From: Ramlibacter sp.
GTDB taxonomy: Bacteria; Pseudomonadota; Gammaproteobacteria; Burkholderiales; Burkholderiaceae_C
Assembly: GCA_021156245.1 (NCBI GenBank)
Contig: JAJNBO010000087.1
Coordinates: 1 to 11,900, forward strand
Reading direction: 5' to 3'
DNA length: 11,900 bases
Below, piece by piece: positions 6,952 through 11,900 of this stretch. Position 1 is the first letter of the stretch; each line of letters opens with the position of its first letter. Made by a program: the position numbers and the translations under genes. Below the pieces are notes generated by a model. The model was given only the letters and a program-made list of their open reading frames with translations. It searched no databases and was not told the DNA's origin.

Positions 6952-8244
6952 ATGACCGTTTTCGCTTCCTTGCGCTCTGCGCCGGCCCTGCTATTCATCG
7001 TCGCGATGCTTACCGCCTGTGGTGGCGGAGACCCCGTGGAACCTGCCATCGAGCCGGACGCGAACACCACGGCAGCTGCGGAGGCCACGGAAGAATCCGT
7101 GGCGGCCGCAGAGCCAGTCCAGAGCGCCCCCGTTGCGGCGGCGCCGGCAGCGGATTCCGATGCCGAAGCGACCCCGACCGCGGAATCCCTCGCGATGCGC
7201 GCGCCGAGCGCCGCGCGGCTGCCGGGCGCGAGCCTGTTCAATGACGACCTGCCCGCCGCGGGCCATGCCGGCGGCAGCGCGGTGCCGGCCGAGGCGCGGA
7301 TCGAGGACGTCTCCAATCCCCGCACCGTCATCGGCAACGGGTCGCCTGCCAGCTGCACGAGCGCCGCGTTCGTGCGAGCGGTCGCGAGGGGTGGCGTGAT
7401 CACCTTCAACTGCGGGCCCGCTCCGGTGACGATCGTTCTCTCCGCCACCGCGAAGGTCGTGAACGACGCAGCGGAAAAGATCGTCATCGACGGCGGCGGC
7501 AAGGTGACGCTCTCCGGCGGCGGCCAGCGCCGCATCCTCTACATGAACACCTGCGACCCCGACCAGGTGTGGACCACCCCCCATTGCCAGAACCAGGACC
7601 ACCCGCGGCTGACGCTGCAGAACCTGACCTTCGTCGACGGCGCGGCACATGGGACGGGCGCGGCGGAGACGTATGGCGGCGGCGCGGTGTTCGCGCGAGG
7701 CGGCCGGCTCAAGATCGTCAACAGCCGTTTCTTCCGCAACCGTTGCGACCCCAATGGTCCGGACGTCGGCGGCGGCGCGGTGCGCGCGCTGGACCAGTTC
7801 GAGGGCCAGCCGCTGTACGTCGTCAACTCCACGTTCGGGGGCCGGAAGGACCTGGCCAACGTGTGCAGCAATGGCGGCGCGCTGTCGTCCATCGGCGTGA
7901 GCTACCACGTCTACAACTCGCTGTTCACGCACAACCGGGCGGTCGGCATCGGCGCCAACCCGGCGCGGGACGGCACACCGGGCGGCGGCAGCGGCGGCGC
8001 GATCTACAACGACGGCAATCGATTCCAGCTGGTCGTGAGCGGCAGCAAGATCGTGCAGAACCGCGCCAGGGAGGGTGGCGGCGCGATCTTCTTCGTCAGC
8101 AACGACCTGACGGGCACGCTGCGCATCACCAACAGCACCTTGCGCCTGAACCCCAGCGCCGGCTTCGAGACGCGCGGCTATCCCGGCATCTTCTACCTCG
8201 GCAGCGGCCTGCCCCTGATCACCGGCTCGAGCCTGCTTCCCTGA
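6952..8244 (+). CDS. Lipoprotein with Pmp-like right-handed beta-helix repeats
   Basis: This encodes 430 residues. The N-terminus is a lipoprotein signal peptide with lipobox LTAC (Cys23), followed by Gly-Gly-Gly-Asp. Residues 27-75 form a low-complexity Ala/Glu/Pro linker. From about residue 100 to the end the sequence reads as a parallel beta-helix. It holds repeated GGA(V/L/I) turns at 243-246, 274-277, 308-311, 348-351 and 376-379, and F-x-x-N motifs such as FFRN (260-263) and FTHN (325-328), as in chlamydial polymorphic outer-membrane protein repeats. Unlike chlamydial Pmps there is no C-terminal autotransporter barrel. The likely location is lipid-anchored in the outer membrane, with an adhesive or carbohydrate-binding role inferred only from fold. 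6952 is the first possible start after an in-frame stop at 6907; no Shine-Dalgarno is visible. Its stop lies 3 bp from that of the convergent gene. Confidence 0.85.
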   Translation: MTVFASLRSAPALLFIVAMLTACGGGDPVEPAIEPDANTTAAAEATEESVAAAEPVQSAPVAAAPAADSDAEATPTAESLAMRAPSAARLPGASLFNDDLPAAGHAGGSAVPAEARIEDVSNPRTVIGNGSPASCTSAAFVRAVARGGVITFNCGPAPVTIVLSATAKVVNDAAEKIVIDGGGKVTLSGGGQRRILYMNTCDPDQVWTTPHCQNQDHPRLTLQNLTFVDGAAHGTGAAETYGGGAVFARGGRLKIVNSRFFRNRCDPNGPDVGGGAVRALDQFEGQPLYVVNSTFGGRKDLANVCSNGGALSSIGVSYHVYNSLFTHNRAVGIGANPARDGTPGGGSGGAIYNDGNRFQLVVSGSKIVQNRAREGGGAIFFVSNDLTGTLRITNSTLRLNPSAGFETRGYPGIFYLGSGLPLITGSSLLP

Positions 8245-8247
8245 CGG

Positions 8248-8676
8248 TCATGGGGCGCGATAACTTCGCGCCGCCACTTCCAGCTGCAGGGTGCGCGGGT
8301 CGGCCGTGAAGAACAGGCCGCCTTCGCGGATGGAGCGGCCCGGCAGGTAGTCGAACTCCAGTTCGCTGCGCTCCATCACTTCGGCGCCGCGCCTGACCGT
8401 GCCTTCGATGCGCAAAGCAGCCGCTGTGGCGCGGCTTTCGTTGACGGCCTGCACGCGCACCAGGAAGCGGCCCTGCTGCGGCTCGATACCGAGGATGCGG
8501 ATGACGGGAGCGGGGGGCCGTGGGTCGCCGTTGCCGTCATGCAGCAGGTAACCGAGGCTGGCGAGCAGCAGCAGCAATCCGATCGCGGCCACGATCCATT
8601 CGGACAAGGGCGGCGAGGGCTCGCCCGCGCCAGCGTCCTGGCCAGGTTCGTGCGGATGTTCGTGTGCGCGCGTCAT
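8248..8676 (-). CDS. TIGR02588-like single-pass membrane protein of unknown function
   Basis: This encodes 142 residues: a His/Pro/Gly-rich cytoplasmic N-terminus (1-25), one hydrophobic segment (about 27-45, Leu-rich), then a roughly 95-residue hydrophilic domain with alternating beta-type sequence (RFLVRVQAVNES, ELEFDYLPG, LQLEVAARSY), probably periplasmic. From memory, TIGR02588 proteins have this size and layout and are reported to occur beside TIGR02587 membrane proteins, which is the arrangement here. The ATG at 8676 is chosen because it starts 2 bases after the stop of the upstream gene; the open frame extends further upstream only inside that gene. No separate ribosome site is obvious, so translational coupling is likely. 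Function unknown. The family assignment rests on pairing and topology, not on a strong motif. Confidence 0.75.
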   Translation of the reverse strand: MTRAHEHPHEPGQDAGAGEPSPPLSEWIVAAIGLLLLLASLGYLLHDGNGDPRPPAPVIRILGIEPQQGRFLVRVQAVNESRATAAALRIEGTVRRGAEVMERSELEFDYLPGRSIREGGLFFTADPRTLQLEVAARSYRAP

Positions 8677-8678
8677 GT

Positions 8679-9509
8679 TCAAAGGATCAGGCGCGCGGCC
8701 GCGGCACCGATGGCTGCAGGAAAGCCCAGCACCGCGGTGGCCTGGAGCGCCGGCGCCAAGGCCAACCCGTCCAGCCGCCCGAAAGTCCACAGCATGTAGG
8801 CGCTGACGGCGAACGCGAGCGCATAGCCGACCACGCTGAAGCGCAGCAGCACGCTCACGCCGGAGGCCGTCCGGTGATCGTCGGGCCGCCCCCGGAAGGC
8901 GGCAGCGTAGGTCAGGACGTGCATCGCGACCAGCGAAGCGAGCATCAGCCCGCAGACGGCCAGGCTCGAGAGCTTGACGGCGATCAGCACCATCTCCTCC
9001 GTGGGCGCCAGGTTGAAGGCGAGGAACAATGCGCCCACCACCATGATGAACAGCTCGCTCCAGTAGGTGGCCACGCCGCCCCGGGTCGCTTGGGAGGCGT
9101 CGCGTTCACCGAGCTGGCTCTGGGACAGCAAGGCGCCGATGCTGGCCGGCACCGCCTGCAGGGACACCTTGCCCACCAGTTCGCGCATCGACATGCCGGG
9201 CCGCAGCTCCCCCAGCAGCCAGAGCACGAGTGCGGCCGCGACGAAGCCGACGGCATATGCGACCAGCGCGTCGACCACGTCGTCGCGCCAGCTGAACGTG
9301 GGTTCGAACCCGGCGTGCCACGAGAGCACGACCAGGAACGGGAAGAACAGGGCCAGCAGCAGCGCCAGCTTCCATGCCGGCATGCCGAATCCCAGCGACC
9401 ACATCTCCATCGTCATGAGCAAGGGCAGGCCGAACAGCACCGCGCCGGCAAAGGCGCGCGCCAGGCCGCGGGCGAACCGCGCATCGGGCGTGCTGTTCTC
9501 CTTGCTCAT
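8679..9509 (-). CDS. TIGR02587/DUF2391-like integral membrane protein
   Basis: This encodes 276 residues with about seven hydrophobic segments, starting with AFAGAVLFGLPLLMTMEMW. Features typical of this family as I recall it are the MTMEMW segment after the first helix, the SWRDDVVDA stretch after the second, GELRPGM..E..GK in the middle loop, and LAPTEE before a later helix. The start at 9509 (MSKENSTPD) is the first ATG that leads directly into the first membrane segment; the reading frame is open for another 265 codons upstream, but that part overlaps other genes. Ribosome site not clear. It is the first gene of a two-gene unit with the TIGR02588-like protein. Conserved charged residues between helices could suit a transporter or sensor, but no activity is established. 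Confidence 0.8.
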   Translation of the reverse strand: MSKENSTPDARFARGLARAFAGAVLFGLPLLMTMEMWSLGFGMPAWKLALLLALFFPFLVVLSWHAGFEPTFSWRDDVVDALVAYAVGFVAAALVLWLLGELRPGMSMRELVGKVSLQAVPASIGALLSQSQLGERDASQATRGGVATYWSELFIMVVGALFLAFNLAPTEEMVLIAVKLSSLAVCGLMLASLVAMHVLTYAAAFRGRPDDHRTASGVSVLLRFSVVGYALAFAVSAYMLWTFGRLDGLALAPALQATAVLGFPAAIGAAAARLIL

Positions 9510-9565
9510 GCGAACGACGATAGCACCACGGCTGGGCTGGCCGCGTCGGCAAGCGCCTACACGCA

Positions 9566-9579
9566 GCGCGGCGCCGCGC
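9566..9579. promoter_or_regulatory. 14-bp perfect GC palindrome in a divergent intergenic region
   Basis: GCGCGGCGCCGCGC is a perfect palindrome in the 129-base gap between the divergent starts at 9509 (minus) and 9639 (plus). It could be a regulator site serving both directions, but pure G/C palindromes also arise by chance in DNA this rich in GC. Confidence 0.25.
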
Positions 9580-9638
9580 GCACATCTCGCGCGGCGGGCA
9601 TGCCAACAATGGGACAGGACCACGCCAAGGAACGAAGG

Positions 9639-9893
9639 ATGAAGGACGATCCGAACCGCCAGCCGCAGCCCTGGCATGCCGCCGACGAAAAGCCCAAGGC
9701 CCGCGCCCGCAAGGGTGCGCCCATCGGCACGCACAGCTTCACCGACCGCGGCATCGAGGTCGGGGTGCCGTCGCCGCAGGCGCATGAACCTGCGGAACGA
9801 AGCACGCCGGACGCACCGGGCGCCGAGGAGCCCGATCCGCTGGCGGAACCCCGCGCCGGCGGCGGCAGCGGCCCGCTCGGCCCGCGGCGCTGA
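9639..9893 (+). CDS. Small hydrophilic Pro-rich protein, unknown
   Basis: This encodes 84 residues, without signal peptide or membrane segment. The sequence is rich in Pro, Gly, Ala, Arg and Glu and looks largely disordered; the only ordered-looking piece is GTHSFTDRGIEVG in the middle. Support for coding: AAGGA is placed 6 bases before the ATG, third codon positions are strongly G/C, and a clean stop lies before the next gene. The open frame extends upstream, but only through DNA antisense to the membrane-protein gene. It is divergent from the TIGR02587-like gene. I recognise no family. A basic stretch (KPKARARKG, about residues 19-27) might bind nucleic acid, but this is only a possibility. 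Confidence 0.7.
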   Translation: MKDDPNRQPQPWHAADEKPKARARKGAPIGTHSFTDRGIEVGVPSPQAHEPAERSTPDAPGAEEPDPLAEPRAGGGSGPLGPRR

Positions 9894-9900
9894 AGCGCCG
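9885..9900 (+). other. Hairpin with the stop codon in its loop
   Basis: CGGCGC (9885-9890) and GCGCCG (9895-9900) form a perfect six-pair stem with loop TGAA, and the stop codon TGA of the 84-residue protein gene is in that loop. No T-run follows, so it is not a standard intrinsic terminator; it may affect termination or mRNA decay. Confidence 0.35.
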
Positions 9901-9962
9901 ATGCATCGCCGGCATTGACCGATCCAATCACGCAGGGGCGTCGTTGCCCGTAGCATGGATGC

Positions 9963-10370
9963 ATGCGACTGCGACGTTTCCCCTCCAGCCTCCACAAGAC
10001 GCTCTCCTTCGCCGTGATCCACCTGGCCATCGCCGTGGTGGTGGGTTGGCTGTTCACGGGCGCCTTCGTGCTGGCCGGCGCACTGGCGCTCGTCGAGCCG
10101 GCGGTGAACACGGTCACGGGCCACTTCCTGGACAAGGTGCGCTTCGAGCGCGCCAGTCCGCGGCTGCAAGGCGTCTTCAAGTCGGGCCTGCTGGGAGTGT
10201 CGCACCTCGTCGTGGCCATCGGCGTGGGCTTGCTGCTCGGCGGCAGCTGGATCGCCGCAACGGCGTATGCGATCGTGGAGCCGCTGGCCAACGCGGTGGC
10301 GCACTACTTCTTCGAGCGGTGGTGGGAGCGGCGAAGCTTCGCCGGCCAGCCGGAGCCCGCCTTCACCTGA
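9963..10370 (+). CDS. DUF2061-like membrane protein with internal duplication
   Basis: This encodes 135 residues in two homologous halves. Lining up residue n with n+61 without gaps matches Lys12/Lys73, His20/His81, Gly28/Gly89, Glu45/Glu106, Pro46/Pro107, Asn49/Asn110 and Val51/Val112. Each half has two hydrophobic segments and a VEPxxNxV motif, which resembles the DUF2061 family of predicted inner-membrane proteins. DUF2061 members often carry one unit; here two are fused. The start at 9963 leads directly into the basic N-terminus MRLRR. No strong ribosome site is seen, and a small hairpin (9953-9957 with 9962-9966) overlaps the start. Function unknown. It lies 69 bases after the small-protein gene and may share its transcript. 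Confidence 0.82.
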   Translation: MRLRRFPSSLHKTLSFAVIHLAIAVVVGWLFTGAFVLAGALALVEPAVNTVTGHFLDKVRFERASPRLQGVFKSGLLGVSHLVVAIGVGLLLGGSWIAATAYAIVEPLANAVAHYFFERWWERRSFAGQPEPAFT

Positions 10371-10517
10371 TCGGCGCGTATGCCGCGGCGGTAGCGAAGG
10401 CCGAAGCTGTCGTGGTACGGAGGGAGAATCGGCGACGCCGCCTGCGCCGGTGCCTGCAGAATGGTCACCGTAAGCGGAGCAAGCATTGGCGCGGGTTCGC
10501 GCGGATGCCCACCTGCT

Positions 10518-10550
10518 TTTCCACAGGCTTCTCCACCGTTCCTGTGGGAA
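10518..10550 (+). promoter_or_regulatory. Stem-loop in the truC leader
   Basis: Positions 10518-10527 pair with 10541-10550: ten pairs including one G-U, with a 13-base loop. It ends 11 bases before the truC ATG, so it occupies the place where a ribosome site would be. The only purine-rich stretch (GTGGGAA) is in its 3' arm. This could limit ribosome access or be a protein or RNA control site; the effect is inferred. Confidence 0.4.
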
Positions 10551-10561
10551 TCATCCTACCG

Positions 10562-11278
10562 ATGCCTACAGAATATTTCCGTGTTCCGCTGCGCGTGCTG
10601 CACTGCGACAACGAGCTCGTCGCCATCGACAAGCCGGCGGGGCTGCTGGTGCACGCGAGCGCGCTGGATGCGCAGGAAAACATCACCGCCGTGGATTTGT
10701 TGCGGCAGCAGCTGGGGGAGCGTGTCGCCCCGATCCACCGCCTGGACAAGGGAACGAGCGGAGTGCTGCTGTTCGCGCGACACGCCGACGCGGCCAGGAA
10801 ATGGGGCCTTGCGTTCGAGAAGGGCGAAGTGGGCAAGCGCTACCTCGCGCTGGTGCGCGGGTGGCCAAACGTTGCGGGCCTGATCGAACAACCGCTCGCC
10901 CGCGACCCGGAGCTCCCCTCCACCGGACAGCCGCGCCTGCAGGCGGCGACGCGCTTCGAGCGCCTCGCGTGCTTCGACTGGCCGTTCAGCGTGGATCCGC
11001 GGCATGCCACGAGCCGCTATGCATTGGTCGCGGCGGAACCCCTCACCGGCCGCCGCCACCAGATCCGCCGCCACTTCAAGCACATTGCCCATCCGCTGGT
11101 GGGGGATGCGACGCATGGCAAGGGCGCGCACAACCGCGCGGTGGCGCAGTGGCTGGGAACGACGCGCTTGTGGCTGCACGCGCAGCGGCTGGAGCTGCCC
11201 ACGCCACGCGGGCCCCTGGCCATCACCGCGGCGTGCGGGCCCGAATGGGCGCCGCTGCTTGCCGCCGCGGGACGCTAG
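10562..11278 (+). CDS. truC: tRNA pseudouridine(65) synthase TruC
   Basis: This encodes 238 residues of the RluA family, which isomerises uridine to pseudouridine in RNA; TruC modifies position 65 of certain tRNAs. The layout follows E. coli TruC: VAIDKPAGLLVH (about 21-32), the catalytic motif HRLDKGTSGVLLF with Asp62, KRYLALVRGW, then RYALVAAEPLTGRRHQIRRH and HPLVGDATHGKG, ending with LWLHAQRLEL. The GRRHQIRRH and DATHGKGAHNR segments favour TruC over RluA, RluC or RluD. There is no N-terminal S4 domain, as expected for TruC. It is slightly shorter than the 260-residue E. coli protein because the C-terminal tail is missing. The start at 10562 gives an N-terminus of normal length; an in-frame ATG at 10505 is less likely. 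It converges on the dehydratase gene, and their stops share CTAG. Confidence 0.88.
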   Translation: MPTEYFRVPLRVLHCDNELVAIDKPAGLLVHASALDAQENITAVDLLRQQLGERVAPIHRLDKGTSGVLLFARHADAARKWGLAFEKGEVGKRYLALVRGWPNVAGLIEQPLARDPELPSTGQPRLQAATRFERLACFDWPFSVDPRHATSRYALVAAEPLTGRRHQIRRHFKHIAHPLVGDATHGKGAHNRAVAQWLGTTRLWLHAQRLELPTPRGPLAITAACGPEWAPLLAAAGR

Positions 11279-11900
11279 CCGCGCGGCACGCGCCCCTTCA
11301 CCTGCGGCGCGGCGAGGAAGTCGAAGTCGACGCCCTTGTCGGCCTGCAGCACGGTGTCGAGGAAGAGTTTGCGGTAGCCGCGATCGGCACGCGGCTCGTG
11401 CACCGGCTGCTGCTGCGCGCGGCGCGCCAGTTCCTCGTCGCCCACCAGCAGGCTGATCTCCCGTGCGCTCACGGAGAGTCGGATGCGGTCGCCGTTGCGC
11501 ACCAGCGCCAGCGGGCCGCCGATCGCCGACTCGGGCGTGACGTGCAGCACGATGGTGCCGAAGGCCGTGCCGCTCATGCGTCCGTCCGAGATGCGCACCA
11601 TGTCCTTCACGCCCTTGCGCGCCAGCTTGCGCGGCAGCGGGATGTAGCCTGCCTCCGGCATGCCCGGCGCGCCCTTGGGCCCGATGTTCTTCAGCACCAG
11701 CATGTCCTCGGGCTGCACGTCGAGGTCGTCGCTGTCGATGCGGTTGGCGAGGTCCTCGAGGCCTTCGAACACCACGGCGCGGCCTTCGTGCTCCATCAGC
11801 ATCGGGTCGGCGGCGGACTGCTTGATGATCGCGCCGCCGGGGGCCAGGTTGCCCTGCAGCACCGCGATGCCGCCTTGCGGATAGATCGGGTTGTCGCGCG
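11275..11900 (-). CDS. IlvD/Edd family dehydratase, C-terminal part (sugar-acid or dihydroxy-acid dehydratase)
   Basis: This is the 3' part of a gene whose start lies beyond the right edge; 208 codons are visible. IlvD/Edd enzymes use an iron-sulfur cluster to dehydrate dihydroxy acids or aldonic acids. Family motifs seen are QGGIAVLQGNLAPGGAIIK, HEGRAVVFEG, GPKGAPGMPE, the strongly conserved RISDGRMSGTAFG, and HVTPESAIGGPLALV. The C-terminal segment (GYRKLFLDTVLQADKGVDFDFL) looks more like the arabonate/xylonate-type sugar-acid dehydratases than classic IlvD of branched-chain amino-acid synthesis. That subgroup call is inferred, since the cluster-binding cysteines lie outside the window. No GTG or ATG inside the window should be taken as the start. 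It overlaps the end of truC by four bases. Confidence 0.88.
   Translation of the reverse strand, partial: RDNPIYPQGGIAVLQGNLAPGGAIIKQSAADPMLMEHEGRAVVFEGLEDLANRIDSDDLDVQPEDMLVLKNIGPKGAPGMPEAGYIPLPRKLARKGVKDMVRISDGRMSGTAFGTIVLHVTPESAIGGPLALVRNGDRIRLSVSAREISLLVGDEELARRAQQQPVHEPRADRGYRKLFLDTVLQADKGVDFDFLAAPQVKGRVPRG

Noticed and set aside
10517..10525. TTTTCCACA resembling a DnaA box
   Set aside because: It is a single weak match, explained as one arm of the hairpin before truC; no AT-rich region, box cluster or dnaA/dnaN gene nearby.
9944..10561. In-frame N-terminal extension of truC reaching back to 9944
   Set aside because: It overlaps the DUF2061-like gene in another frame, has no family similarity, and TruC proteins begin close to the 10562 start.

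Overview
The window is very GC-rich, densely packed DNA with strong third-position G/C bias. The protein families (MASE1 kinase with a FixJ-type regulator, a TruC-type pseudouridine synthase, an IlvD/Edd sugar-acid-type dehydratase) fit a betaproteobacterium of the Burkholderiales, probably Comamonadaceae (Ramlibacter/Variovorax-like). That placement is inferred from gene content and composition; there is no rRNA or other direct marker. No tRNA, rRNA, CRISPR array, insertion sequence or phage gene was found.

Left part (1-4508), surface polysaccharide and secreted protein. A minus-strand gene (106-759) encodes a secreted protein whose predicted mature part has no charged residue, His, Cys or Trp. 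It is followed by hairpins resembling a terminator. Between it and galE lie two reverse-complementary copies of a 14-bp palindrome (913-974). galE (1027-2178, minus) encodes a UDP-sugar 4-epimerase with Cys at the E. coli Tyr299 gatekeeper position, which suggests it may also act on UDP-GlcNAc. Divergent from it are a NodB-type polysaccharide deacetylase (2294-3319) and an overlapping GT4 glycosyltransferase (3316-4508). The glycosyltransferase reading is broken by a frame change, and much of the usual interdomain linker is absent.

Middle (4523-8244). Fourteen bases after the glycosyltransferase comes a MASE1 sensor histidine kinase that overlaps a FixJ/LuxR-type response regulator by 11 bp. 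This is a complete two-component pair in what looks like one transcription unit with the polysaccharide genes. Next is a lipoprotein with a beta-helix of GGA(I/V/L) and FxxN repeats resembling chlamydial Pmp repeats.

Right part (8248-11900). A minus-strand pair matches the two-gene families TIGR02587 (DUF2391 membrane protein) and TIGR02588 (single-pass protein), both of unknown function. Divergent from it are a small hydrophilic protein, a DUF2061-like membrane protein that is a clear ungapped internal duplication, and truC. truC converges on the 3' part of an IlvD/Edd dehydratase, and the two stop codons share the tetranucleotide CTAG. The dehydratase runs off the right edge.

The best candidates for something new are the charge-free secreted protein with the paired palindromes upstream of it, the GalE/deacetylase/glycosyltransferase/two-component cluster with its broken transferase, and the uncharacterised TIGR02587/TIGR02588 pair. 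No complete new system could be demonstrated from the sequence alone.
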